From NCBI GenBank assembly GCA_964242895.1, contig CAXTBN010000009.1, forward strand, positions 1 through 64,000: a DNA stretch of 64,000 nt, given 5' to 3'. This document shows positions 7,353 through 15,418 of this stretch, one piece after another. Position 1 is the stretch's first letter; each line of letters begins with the position of its first letter. Source of the DNA: JASLDZ01 sp964242895 (GTDB lineage Bacteria; Pseudomonadota; Alphaproteobacteria; Caulobacterales; Caulobacteraceae). Both the position numbers and the translations under genes were made by a program. The notes under the pieces are model-generated. The model ran no database searches. It was not told the DNA's origin and worked only from the letters and a program-made list of their open reading frames with translations.

Positions 7353-8732
7353 ATGGTGCCCGACCTGGTTCCTGTCCGTGCGTCGCGTCCCCCCTTGACC
7401 GATTTGTCCGTCCGCCCCGTCGGCGCGCCCGACCTGTCCCCGTCGAGGTTGGCGTGGGCGCTCGCCGCAGCCATCGGCGTGGCGGCGCTGTTCGTCGCCG
7501 GCTGGTCGCAGGCGGCGGCCGGCGCGGGCGCGGCGCTCGCCGCAGTGGTCGCCGCGCGCTGGCTGGGCCGCCCCAAAGGCGCGCCGTCCGCGGCGGACAC
7601 CTCGGTCGCCGACGTCGAGCGCGACGGTCCGGCCTTCGAAGACGCCTTCGAGCGGCTGGGCGATCCCGTCCTGATCGTAGTCGGCGGCGAGCCCGACGAC
7701 CTGTCCTCGCGCCGCGTGCTGTTCGCCAACGAGGCCGCCCGCAACCTGTTGCGCATCCCCGCCTCCGGCGCGCTCCTGGTCAACGCCGTGCGCCGGCCCG
7801 AGGTGCTGGAGGCCGCCGACGAGGCGCTGTACGGCCGCCGCCCGGTCGCGGCGGACTACGACGAGCCGGGCGCCCAGGCGCGCGCCTGGCGGCTGCACGC
7901 GGCGCCGCTGCCCGGCGACCCGGACGCGCCCCTCGCCCTGCTGCACCTGCGCGACGAGACCGACGCGCGCCGTTCGGAGCGCATGGGCGCCGACTTCCTG
8001 GCCAACGCCAGCCACGAACTGCGCACGCCCCTGGCCTCGCTGACCGGCTTCATCGAGACCCTGCGCGGCCACGCCAGGGACGACCCGGCCGCCCGCGAGC
8101 GTTTCCTGGCGGTGATGGCCGACCAGGCCGACCGAATGACGCGGCTGACCGCTGACCTGCTGCACCTCTCCCGGGTGGAGCTGAACGAGCACGTGCCGCC
8201 CTCCGGCCGCGTCGACCTCATGCTGGCGGTCACCGACGTGGCGGACGCGCTGCAGCCGCAGTCCGCCGCGCTGGGCGTGGCCCTGGAGCTGCGCGCGCCC
8301 GCGGCGGGCGAGGTGACCGTCGCCGGCGACCGCGACCAGGTGGTGCAGGTGGTTCAGAACCTCGTGGACAACGCGTTGAAGCACTCGCCCGCCGGCGCGA
8401 CGGTGCGCGTCGAGGTGGTCGCCGACGCCGCCACGCTGGCTCCCGGCCCCGCGCGTCCGCGGCACACCCTGCTCGCCCCCGACCGCAGCGAGGGCGCGCG
8501 CTACGCCCTGCTGCGCGTCTCGGACGACGGGGCGGGCATGGTGCGCGACGAGCTGCCCCGGCTGACCGAGCGGTTCTACCGCGTCGGCGGCCAGAAGAGC
8601 GGGCCACGCGCGGGCACCGGGCTGGGGCTGGCCATCGTCCGCCACATCGTCAACCGCCACCGCGGAGGGCTCGTCGTGGAGAGCGCGCCGGGCGCGGGGT
8701 CGGCCTTCACGGTGACCCTGCCCGCCGCCTGA
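7353..8732 (+). CDS. phoR: Phosphate regulon sensor histidine kinase PhoR
   Basis: A 459-residue kinase. One or two N-terminal membrane segments (residues 33-71) precede a PAS-like region (95-200, ERLGDPVLIV...LFANEAARNLL) and a HisKA domain with H221 in NASHELRTPLASL. The ATPase domain shows NLVDNALKHS, DDGAGM and GTGLGLAIVRHIV. PhoR phosphorylates PhoB under phosphate limitation and dephosphorylates it in plenty, with input through PhoU and the Pst transporter. phoU and phoB follow directly, which settles the assignment. The pstCAB genes usually found between phoR and phoU in related bacteria are missing. Confidence 0.9.
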   Translation: MVPDLVPVRASRPPLTDLSVRPVGAPDLSPSRLAWALAAAIGVAALFVAGWSQAAAGAGAALAAVVAARWLGRPKGAPSAADTSVADVERDGPAFEDAFERLGDPVLIVVGGEPDDLSSRRVLFANEAARNLLRIPASGALLVNAVRRPEVLEAADEALYGRRPVAADYDEPGAQARAWRLHAAPLPGDPDAPLALLHLRDETDARRSERMGADFLANASHELRTPLASLTGFIETLRGHARDDPAARERFLAVMADQADRMTRLTADLLHLSRVELNEHVPPSGRVDLMLAVTDVADALQPQSAALGVALELRAPAAGEVTVAGDRDQVVQVVQNLVDNALKHSPAGATVRVEVVADAATLAPGPARPRHTLLAPDRSEGARYALLRVSDDGAGMVRDELPRLTERFYRVGGQKSGPRAGTGLGLAIVRHIVNRHRGGLVVESAPGAGSAFTVTLPAA

Positions 8733-8736
8733 GCGG

Positions 8737-8765
8737 TTGTCGCTAAAGCGTCACCGCCGTGTCAT
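8737..8765 (+). promoter_or_regulatory. Pho box (PhoB binding site) before phoU
   Basis: Three 7-base units repeat with an exact 11-base period: TTGTCGC, GCGTCAC and GTGTCAT, separated by TAAA and CGCC. The known PhoB site is a direct repeat of CTGTCAT-like units spaced by four bases. Its place between phoR and phoU implies that phoU-phoB has its own PhoB-dependent promoter. Confidence 0.6.
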
Positions 8766-8830
8766 GGGGAGAACGCCGAACGCGGGCATGAGGCCTGCGC
8801 TCCGTGAGTGTCGGGGCGGAAGCCGTGTCC

Positions 8831-9547
8831 ATGACCGAACACACCCTCAAGTTCTACGGCGACGAGCTGAGCGGCCTGAAGGCCGAGGTGGTGCGCCTGG
8901 GCGGCCTCGCCGAAGCGCAGCTGCAGGACGCGGTCACCGCGGTGGCCGAGCGCGACGTGCCGCTGGCGCAGTCGCTGATCGGTCGCGACGCGCGGCTGGA
9001 CGACCTGCAGCACGAGATCGAGCGCAAGGCGATCCGCATCCTCACCCTGCGCCAGCCCGTGGCGCAGGACCTCCGCCGCACCGTCGCCGCCCTGAAGATG
9101 AGCCTCTCTCTGGAGCGCACGGGCGACCTGGCCAAGAACATCGCCAAGCGCGCGCTGGTGATCGCCGAGGCCGAGCCGATCATGCCCCTGACGCGCTCCA
9201 TCGAGCGCATGGGCAAGATGGTGGTCAGCCGGCTGAAGCAGTCGCTCGACGCCTATGCCGAAGGCGAGATCGAGGGTGCGCTGGAGGTCTGGAACCTCGA
9301 TGAGGAGGTTGACGAGAGCTATAACGCCCTATTCCGCGAGCTCCTCACCTACATGATGAGCGACCCGCGCATGATCGCCTCGTGCGCGCATCTCCTGTTC
9401 ATCGGCAAGAACCTGGAGCGCATCGGCGACCACGCCACCAACATGGCCGAGATCACCCACTACGAGCTGACGGGCGAGGACATCGCAGGCGACCGGCCAA
9501 AGCAGCAGGACCTCGACATGGCTCCCGCCTTCGGCGCGGACGACTAG
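8831..9547 (+). CDS. phoU: Phosphate signalling regulator PhoU
   Basis: A 238-residue all-helical protein of two PhoU repeats. It has the metal-binding E/DxxxD-type motifs: ERTGDLAKNIAKRA in the first bundle and ERIGDHATNMAE in the second. PhoU links Pst transporter state to PhoR and keeps the Pho regulon off in phosphate-replete cells. The start is ATG 8831 (MTEHTLKFYGDEL, typical of alphaproteobacterial PhoU) rather than the in-frame GTG at 8804; GGAAG lies just upstream. Two bases separate it from phoB, so the two are coupled, behind their own Pho box. Confidence 0.93.
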   Translation: MTEHTLKFYGDELSGLKAEVVRLGGLAEAQLQDAVTAVAERDVPLAQSLIGRDARLDDLQHEIERKAIRILTLRQPVAQDLRRTVAALKMSLSLERTGDLAKNIAKRALVIAEAEPIMPLTRSIERMGKMVVSRLKQSLDAYAEGEIEGALEVWNLDEEVDESYNALFRELLTYMMSDPRMIASCAHLLFIGKNLERIGDHATNMAEITHYELTGEDIAGDRPKQQDLDMAPAFGADD

Positions 9548-9549
9548 GC

Positions 9550-10242
9550 GTGGCCGCCCCCAACGTGCTGGTGGTGGAGGACGAGGACGCCCTCGCCACC
9601 CTGCTCCAGTACAATCTGGAGAAGGAGGGGTACGACGTGCGCCTCGCCCCCGACGGCGAGGAGGCGCTGACCGCCGTGGACGAGCGCGCGCCCGACCTGG
9701 TGGTGCTCGACTGGATGCTGCCCAAGGTCTCCGGCGTGGAGGTGTGCCGGCGCATCCGCTCGCGCCCGGCCACGCGCAACCTGCCGGTGATCATGCTCAC
9801 CGCCCGCGCGGAGGAGAGCGACCGCATCCGCGGCCTCGACACGGGCGCGGACGACTACCTGACCAAGCCGTTCTCGATGGCCGAGCTGGCCGCGCGGATC
9901 CGCGCGGTGCTGCGCCGCATCCGCCCGGGCCTGGCGGAGGACCGGCTGAGCCAGGGCGACATCGTCGTCGACCGCGTCGCCCACAGGGTGAAGCGGGGCG
10001 AGCGCGAGGTGCACCTCGGGCCCACCGAGTTCCGCCTCCTGGACCACCTGATGCAGCACCCCGGCCGCGTGTTCAGCCGCGAGCAGCTGCTGGACGCCGT
10101 TTGGGGCTCCGACGTCTATGTGGAAGTGCGAACGGTGGACGTGCACATCGGCCGCCTGCGCAAGGCGCTGATCGAGGGCGAGGAGTCCGACCCGATCCGC
10201 ACCGTGCGCTCCGCCGGCTATAGCCTGGACACCGACGCCTAG
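9550..10242 (+). CDS. phoB: Phosphate regulon response regulator PhoB
   Basis: A 230-residue OmpR/PhoB-type regulator. The receiver has phosphoacceptor D54 (LVVLDWMLPK) and K106 (LTKPF). The winged-helix domain has the PhoB-like end FSREQLLDAVWG, EVRTVDVHIGRLRKAL and RTVRSAGYSL. The GTG at 9550 gives almost exactly the family length. It binds Pho boxes such as the one before phoU to activate phosphate scavenging. The stop lies in a CTAG shared with the convergent yggS. Confidence 0.95.
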   Translation: MAAPNVLVVEDEDALATLLQYNLEKEGYDVRLAPDGEEALTAVDERAPDLVVLDWMLPKVSGVEVCRRIRSRPATRNLPVIMLTARAEESDRIRGLDTGADDYLTKPFSMAELAARIRAVLRRIRPGLAEDRLSQGDIVVDRVAHRVKRGEREVHLGPTEFRLLDHLMQHPGRVFSREQLLDAVWGSDVYVEVRTVDVHIGRLRKALIEGEESDPIRTVRSAGYSLDTDA

Positions 10243-10910
10243 CGCGCGCCGAACAGCGCGCTCCCGACGCGCACGCGTGTCGCGCCGAAGCGGACCGCAG
10301 TCTCGAAGTCGCCGCTCATGCCCATCGACAGCTCCGTCAGCCCGTTGCGCGCGGCGATGTCGGCCAGGAGCGCGAAGTGGGGGCCGGCGGGCTCCGCCTC
10401 GGGCGGGATGCACATCAGCCCCTCCACCGCGAGGCCGCAGACGTCGTGCGCCTCCCGCAGGAAGGCGTCGGCCTCGCCGGGCGTCACGCCCGCCTTCTGC
10501 GGCTCCTCGCCCGTGTTCACCTGCACGAGCACACGCGGCGCGCGGCCGGCCTTGACGGCGGCGTCGGCGAGGGCGCGGGCGAGCTTGGGACGGTCCAGCG
10601 TCTCGATCACGTCGAACAGCGCCAGCGCGTCGGCCGCCTTGTTGGTCTGCAGCGGGCCGATCAGGCGCAGCTCGACGGCGGCGCGGTCCACGCCCTCGGC
10701 CAGCCAGCGGCCCTGCGCCTCCTGCACGCGGTTCTCGCCGAAGGCGCGCTGGCCGGCGGCGAGCACGGGGGCGATGCGCTCCCAGGGCTGTTGCTTGCTG
10801 ACGGCGGTCAGGGCCACGCTGGCCGGATCGCGTCCGACCTCGCGGGCGGCGGCGGCGATGCGGCGCAGGATGTCCTCGCGTGGGTTGGGCGGCGGCGAGG
10901 GGGAGGTCAC
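10239..10910 (-). CDS. yggS: YggS-family pyridoxal phosphate homeostasis protein
   Basis: A 223-residue PLP-binding TIM-barrel protein of the YggS/PROSC family, which buffers free pyridoxal phosphate and has no known enzyme activity. The PLP lysine is in TAVSKQQPW. FGENRVQEA, LIGPLQTNKA, QVNTGEEPQKAGV, LSMGMSGDFETAVRFGATRVRVGSALFG are family hallmarks. GTG 10910 is used, with its Shine-Dalgarno on the reverse strand in the intergenic space. It diverges from thiE by about 40 bases and shares a CTAG stop overlap with phoB. Confidence 0.93.
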   Translation of the reverse strand: MTSPSPPPNPREDILRRIAAAAREVGRDPASVALTAVSKQQPWERIAPVLAAGQRAFGENRVQEAQGRWLAEGVDRAAVELRLIGPLQTNKAADALALFDVIETLDRPKLARALADAAVKAGRAPRVLVQVNTGEEPQKAGVTPGEADAFLREAHDVCGLAVEGLMCIPPEAEPAGPHFALLADIAARNGLTELSMGMSGDFETAVRFGATRVRVGSALFGAR

Positions 10911-10949
10911 GGGCTGGACGGGTGGCGGGAGCTGGAGCGCACGGCGCGG

Positions 10950-11645
10950 GTGATCGGCGCGCGGCGGCCGCGAGGCAAGGGCGCGCGCGTCCCCGCGCTG
11001 CTGTTCGTCACCGATCCCGGCCGCACGCCCGACCTGGCCGCGGTCGCCGCGCGCTTGCCGCGCGGCGCGGGCGTGGTGTTCCGCGGCTTCGGCCGGCCCG
11101 GTGCGGAGGCGGTCGCCCGCGCGCTGGCCGTCGTCGCGCGGCGGCGGCGGCTCGTGCTGCTGGTGGGAGCCGACGCCGGCCTCGCCCGCCGGATCGGCGC
11201 GGACGGCGTGCACCTGCCCGAGCGCCTGCTGCACCTCGCGCCGCGCCTGCGCCGCGCCCGGCCGGACTGGATCGTGACCGGCGCCGCGCACAGCGGGGCC
11301 GCACTGCGCCGCGCGGCGCGTTTCGGAGTGGACGCCGCGCTGCTCTCGCCCGTTTTTCCGAGCCGCTCGCCATCGGCCGGCCGACCGCTCGGCCCCGCGC
11401 GCTTCGCCCGGCTCGCGCGGACGGTCGCCCTGCCGGTGGTCGCGCTCGGCGGGGTCGACGGCCGCAGGTCGCGCGCCCTCGTTGCGGCCGGCGCCGCCGG
11501 CCTGGCCGCGATGGGAGCGCTGGCGGCGGGACGACCGCGACAAAGCAAGACAGGGCCGACCGCGACGAACGCGACAGCCTCGACGAACGAGACACCCTCG
11601 TCAGCACGAGCGCCGGTGGGCGTCCGCCCGGCTGTCAGAACTTGA
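10950..11645 (+). CDS. thiE: Thiamine phosphate synthase-like protein
   Basis: A TIM-barrel protein of the ThiE/TenI family: LLFVTDPGRTPD, GADGVHLPERLL, TGAAHSGAAL, ALLSPVFPSRSP and VALGGVDGRR are recognisable. ThiE joins the hydroxymethylpyrimidine and thiazole phosphates to make thiamine phosphate. The start is uncertain: homologues extend about 12 residues further (WRELERTA in frame), but the only standard upstream codon is this GTG; a CTG at 10914 behind GGGAGG is an alternative. The last 35 residues after GALAAG are low complexity and are encoded by a tandem repeat, so the 3' end looks extended. Degenerate ThiE/TenI paralogues exist, so activity is not certain. Confidence 0.75.
   Translation: MIGARRPRGKGARVPALLFVTDPGRTPDLAAVAARLPRGAGVVFRGFGRPGAEAVARALAVVARRRRLVLLVGADAGLARRIGADGVHLPERLLHLAPRLRRARPDWIVTGAAHSGAALRRAARFGVDAALLSPVFPSRSPSAGRPLGPARFARLARTVALPVVALGGVDGRRSRALVAAGAAGLAAMGALAAGRPRQSKTGPTATNATASTNETPSSARAPVGVRPAVRT
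11563..11598. repeat. Tandem 18-base repeat (9-base period), copy at thiE 3' end
   Basis: Two 18-base units, CGACGAACGCGACAGCCT and CGACGAACGAGACACCCT, follow a more degenerate CGACAAAGC stretch from 11536. The underlying period is nine bases. A closely similar unit (two mismatches) occurs at 53075-53092, so this belongs to a dispersed family. Confidence 0.6.
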
Positions 11646-12087
11646 AGTTCGACTCCAGCCGCACGCGAGGCGCCGCCTCGTCCTGCGGCCGCAGGTTCTG
11701 CGGCGCGCCCGAAGGGCCGAAGCCGAGGCTGCCGCCCACCCGCAGGCCACGGCCGAAACGGTAGTAGGCGCCGGCCTGCACGTCGCGGAAATCCTGGTCG
11801 CGGGCGGTGGGCTGGTCCATGTCCAGCCGGAAGCCCCAGCGGCCCTTGCTGTCCAGCTGCAGCGTGCGATGCGGCGAGGGCGCCAGGCTGAGCGGCGAAG
11901 CCACGCCGGGATCGCCGAGCGTCTGCGCCACGGGCAGGAGGTCGGCCCCGCCGAGGAGCGTCATGTCGCGGGCGCGCAGGTCGCCGGCGAAGGCGGCCGA
12001 CGTCGCGAGCACGGCCAGCGCCGCCCCCCCGAACACAGCCGTGATCCCCGCCTTCGCCGACATGGCCGTCCGCCGCCTCGCCCCCAT
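11635..12087 (-). CDS. NtrZ-like periplasmic protein
   Basis: About 150 residues with a cleavable signal peptide ending near AAFAGDLRA. The conserved C-terminal half (KGRWGFRLDMDQPTARD, DVQAGAYYRFGRGLRVGGSLG, PRVRLESNFKF) matches what I recall of the NtrZ family of Caulobacterales, periplasmic proteins reported to restrain the NtrY kinase. The beta-hairpin pattern ending in aromatic Phe also recalls small outer-membrane-like strands. ATG 12087 follows AAGGG; ATG 12063 is an alternative that still leaves a signal peptide. It overlaps the 3' end of thiE by 11 bases. Confidence 0.65.
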   Translation of the reverse strand: MGARRRTAMSAKAGITAVFGGAALAVLATSAAFAGDLRARDMTLLGGADLLPVAQTLGDPGVASPLSLAPSPHRTLQLDSKGRWGFRLDMDQPTARDQDFRDVQAGAYYRFGRGLRVGGSLGFGPSGAPQNLRPQDEAAPRVRLESNFKF

Positions 12088-12126
12088 GCGCCCGCCCTTG
12101 ATCCGGGCGCACGTCGTTGGACCTGC

Positions 12127-12155
12127 GATTAAGGGAGCGTGTCCGAGGCGGTCAA
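12127..12155 (-). promoter_or_regulatory. Candidate housekeeping promoter of the NtrZ-like gene
   Basis: Leftward TTGACC, a 17-base spacer and TTAATC; in Caulobacter form TTGACCG-N14-CCTTAATC. The predicted start near 12120 leaves a 33-base leader with a ribosome binding site before ATG 12087. Confidence 0.5.
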
Positions 12156-12232
12156 CGCACAAGGGGCGTGTTGGATCACCGCGGCGTGCGAGTCCTGCGA
12201 CCCTGTGGTGCGACGGACACGTCGCTTCCCCC

Positions 12233-12261
12233 TTGGGCGGGGGTGTGGCCTTTGCTATGCA
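12233..12261 (+). promoter_or_regulatory. Candidate promoter for the DUF3576-leuS block
   Basis: TTGGGC-N17-TATGCA, or TTGGGCG-N14-GCTATGCA in the Caulobacter frame, is the best promoter-like pair in the 276-base space 12088-12363. It would give a leader of about 95 bases. Nothing else recognisable is seen in that space. Confidence 0.35.
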
Positions 12262-12363
12262 CCGGCCTTCGCCGTTCGGGCCCACGGTCTCGGAAGGGGG
12301 AAGGGGTGCGTGCGGCGCCGCGGCGGAGCGATCCGCCGGCGTCCGAAACGATCGGAGCGGTGG

Positions 12364-12840
12364 ATGACGAGGGTTCGCAAGCGGGGGGCCATGACGGCCG
12401 CGGCGGCGGTGGCGGTCGCGCTGCTGGCGGGCGGCTGCGTCCACCGCACCCTGGGCGGCGCGCAGGCGCCGCGTACGGCGCGCGCGCCGCGGGCGGGGAC
12501 CAACCCCGCGATCGGCGTGAACGCCTACCTGTGGCGCGCCACGCTGGACACGCTGGCCTTCATGCCGCTGGCGAACGCCGATCCCTACGGCGGGGTGATC
12601 ATCACCGACTGGTACGCCAATCCGGAAAAGGCCGACGAGCGCTTCAAAGTCACGGTCTACATCCTCGACACGCGCCTGCGGGCCGACGGCCTGAACGTGA
12701 ACGTGTTCAAGCAGGTGAAGGGCGCGGACGGACAGTGGGTCGACGCCGCCGCCACGCCCCAGACCTCGATCGACTTCGAAAACGCCATCCTGACGCGCGC
12801 CCGCCAGGTCCGCCTGTCGAACCTGAACGGCCGCGGCTGA
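12364..12840 (+). CDS. DUF3576 family lipoprotein
   Basis: A 158-residue predicted lipoprotein with lipobox LAGGC (C25). The conserved core NAYLWRATLDTLAFMPLANADPYGG, IITDWYANPEKADERFKV and NLNGRG identifies the alphaproteobacterial DUF3576 family. Function is unknown; the family regularly sits upstream of leuS and lptE, which suggests an envelope role. ATG 12364 follows GGAG at 12354-12357. leuS starts 13 bases after its stop, so the genes are probably co-transcribed. Confidence 0.88.
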   Translation: MTRVRKRGAMTAAAAVAVALLAGGCVHRTLGGAQAPRTARAPRAGTNPAIGVNAYLWRATLDTLAFMPLANADPYGGVIITDWYANPEKADERFKVTVYILDTRLRADGLNVNVFKQVKGADGQWVDAAATPQTSIDFENAILTRARQVRLSNLNGRG

Positions 12841-12853
12841 GGCCGCGCGCGGC

Positions 12854-15418
12854 GTGGCCCGCTATGACCCCAAGGCGCAGGAGCCGCGCTGGCGCGAGCG
12901 CTGGGCGGCCGCGTCCAGCTTCCTGACGCCCGCCGCGGACGACCCGCGGCCCAAGGCCTACGTGCTGGAGATGTTCCCGTACCCTAGCGGGGCCATCCAC
13001 ATGGGCCACGTGCGCAACTACGCCATGGGCGACGTGGTGGCCCGCCATAAGCGCGCCACCGGCCACGCCGTGCTCCATCCCATGGGCTGGGACGCTTTCG
13101 GGATGCCGGCGGAGAACGCCGCCATGGAGCGCGGCGTGCATCCGCGCGAGTGGACCTACGCCAACATCGACGCCATGCGCGCCGAGCTGCAGTCGCTCGG
13201 CCTCTCCATCGACTGGACGCGCGAGTTCGCCACCTGCGACCCGGCCTACTACGGCCGCCAGCAGGCCTGGTTCCTGGAGCTGTACCGCCGCGGCCTGGTC
13301 GACCGGCGCGAGGCGGCGGTGAACTGGGACCCGGTCGACAACACCGTGCTGGCGAACGAGCAGGTGATCGACGGCCGCGGCTGGCGCTCGGGCGCGGTGG
13401 TCGAGAAGCGCAAGCTCACCCAGTGGTTCCTGCGCATCACCGACTACGCCGACCGGCTGATCGACGGCCTCGCCACCCTGGACCGCTGGCCGGACAAGGT
13501 GCGGCTGATGCAGGAGAACTGGATCGGCCGCTCGCGCGGCCTGCGCATGACCTTCCGCTGGGCGGGCGCCGCGCCGGAGTGCGGTCTTCCGGACGGGGTG
13601 GAGGTCTACACCACCCGGCCAGACACCCTGTTCGGCGCGAGCTTCCTCGCCGTCGCGGCCGACCACCCGCTCGCCCAGGCGCTCGCCGCCGACGATGAGG
13701 CGGTCGCCGCCTTCTGCGCCGAGGCGCGGCGCGGCGGCACCAGCGAGGCCGACATCGAGGGCGGCGAGAAGCTGGGCTGCGACACGGGCGTGACGGTGGC
13801 GCACCCGTTCACCGGCGCCTCCCTGCCCGTGTGGATCGCGAACTTCGTGCTGATGGAGTACGGCACGGGCGCCATCTTCGGCTGCCCCGCCCACGACCAG
13901 CGCGATCTCGACTTCGCGCGCAAGTACGACCTGCCCGTGCGCGAGGTGGTGCTGCCCTCGGGCGGCGATCCCGAGGCGTTCCACGTGGAACGCGAGGCCT
14001 ACACCGGGCCGGGCCGCATCTTCCGCTCCGGCTTCCTGGACGGGCTGGAGATCGAGGCCGCCAAGGCGCGCGCCATCGCCGAGGTCGAGAGCCTCGGCCA
14101 GGGCGCCGGGGCGACGGTCTACCGGCTGCGCGACTGGGGCGTCTCGCGCCAGCGCTACTGGGGCTGCCCCATCCCGATCGTCCACTGCGAGGCGTGCGGC
14201 CCCGTTCCCGTTCCCGCCGACCAGCTGCCCGTGGTGCTGCCCGACGACGTCACCTTCGACCGCCCCGGCAACCCGCTTCTGCGCCACCCGACTTGGAAAG
14301 ACGTCAGCTGCCCCGAGTGCGGCGGCGCGGCGCAGCGCGAGACCGACACGCTGGACACCTTCGTCGACAGCTCCTGGTATTTCGCCCGCTTCACCGACCC
14401 CACGGCCGACGAGCCGGTGGACAAGGCGGCGGCCGATCGCTGGCTCCCGGTCGATCAGTACATCGGCGGGGTGGAGCACGCCGTGCTGCACCTGCTCTAC
14501 GCCCGCTTCGTCACCCGCGCCTTGGCGGACGCCGGCATGCTCGACGTGCAGGAGCCGTTCGCCGGCCTGTTCACCCAGGGCATGGTCACGCACGAGGCCT
14601 TCCAGGCCGACGACGACCGCTGGCTGCTGCCCGCGGAGGTCGAGCGGCGCGGCGACGGCTGGGCGGAGCGCGCCACGGGCGCCCCCGCGCGCTCCGTCGG
14701 TGTGGAGAAGATGTCCAAGTCCAAGCGCAACACGGTCGCGCCGCGGGACATCCTCGACCGCTACGGCGTCGACGCCGCCCGCCTGTTCGTGCTCTCCGAC
14801 AGTCCGCCCGAGCGCGACGTGCAGTGGACGGACGCCGGCGTCGAGGGCTCCGCCCGCTTCCTCCAGCGCGTCTGGGCCGAAGTGGAGGCCGTGGCCGACG
14901 GCGGCCTCTCCGGCGGCGGCGTCACGCCCGAGCTCAAGCGCGCCACGCACAAGCTGATCAAGGCGGCGGGCGAGGGCCTGGACGGCCTGAAGTTCAACAC
15001 CGTGATCGCGCAGTTCCACACCTTCCTTAATGTGCTGCGCCGCCACCGCGAGGAGCATCCGCAGGCCGTCGAGGCCCGGGTGCACGCCCTCAAGACGCTG
15101 GCGGTCCTGATCTCGCCCTTCACACCGCACCTCGCCGAGGCGGCGTGGGAGCGGCTCGGCGGCGAGGGCCTGGTGGTCGACGCCGCCTGGCCGCAGTACG
15201 ACGCCGCCTTCGCCGTCGACGAGGAATCCGTGCTGCCCGTGCAGATCAACGGCAAGCGCCGCACCGAGGTGCGCGCGCCCAAGGGCGCCGACGAGGCCGC
15301 CGTGCGCGCGCTGGCGCTGGCCGACGCGGAGGTCGTGCGCCACCTCGCCGGGCTCACGGTGGCCAAGGTGATCGTGGTGCCCGACCGGATCGTGAACATC
15401 GTGGCGAGGGCGGCGTGA
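12854..15418 (+). CDS. leuS: Leucyl-tRNA synthetase
   Basis: An 854-residue class Ia synthetase that charges tRNA-Leu. The HIGH motif is HMGH within YPSGAIHMGHVRNY near residue 45, and KMSKS is at about 619-623. The CP1 editing domain lies between (TTRPDTLFGASF, GTGAIFGCPAHDQRD), and zinc-type cysteines are in CEACGP and CPECGG. The start is GTG 12854 (ARYDPKAQEPRWRERW, the usual N-terminus). Its TGA overlaps the GTG start of lptE, so translation is coupled. Confidence 0.97.
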   Translation: MARYDPKAQEPRWRERWAAASSFLTPAADDPRPKAYVLEMFPYPSGAIHMGHVRNYAMGDVVARHKRATGHAVLHPMGWDAFGMPAENAAMERGVHPREWTYANIDAMRAELQSLGLSIDWTREFATCDPAYYGRQQAWFLELYRRGLVDRREAAVNWDPVDNTVLANEQVIDGRGWRSGAVVEKRKLTQWFLRITDYADRLIDGLATLDRWPDKVRLMQENWIGRSRGLRMTFRWAGAAPECGLPDGVEVYTTRPDTLFGASFLAVAADHPLAQALAADDEAVAAFCAEARRGGTSEADIEGGEKLGCDTGVTVAHPFTGASLPVWIANFVLMEYGTGAIFGCPAHDQRDLDFARKYDLPVREVVLPSGGDPEAFHVEREAYTGPGRIFRSGFLDGLEIEAAKARAIAEVESLGQGAGATVYRLRDWGVSRQRYWGCPIPIVHCEACGPVPVPADQLPVVLPDDVTFDRPGNPLLRHPTWKDVSCPECGGAAQRETDTLDTFVDSSWYFARFTDPTADEPVDKAAADRWLPVDQYIGGVEHAVLHLLYARFVTRALADAGMLDVQEPFAGLFTQGMVTHEAFQADDDRWLLPAEVERRGDGWAERATGAPARSVGVEKMSKSKRNTVAPRDILDRYGVDAARLFVLSDSPPERDVQWTDAGVEGSARFLQRVWAEVEAVADGGLSGGGVTPELKRATHKLIKAAGEGLDGLKFNTVIAQFHTFLNVLRRHREEHPQAVEARVHALKTLAVLISPFTPHLAEAAWERLGGEGLVVDAAWPQYDAAFAVDEESVLPVQINGKRRTEVRAPKGADEAAVRALALADAEVVRHLAGLTVAKVIVVPDRIVNIVARAA

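Noticed and set aside
7335..7355. Pho box directly before phoR
   Set aside because: The two TGTCA units are 13 bases apart instead of 11, and one overlaps the start codon; the inverted repeat is a better description.
12707..15343. Open frame of nearly 880 codons antisense to leuS
   Set aside because: Long antisense frames are expected in DNA of this GC content. The translation is low-complexity Arg/Ala/Gly/Val with no motif, while leuS on the other strand is unmistakable.
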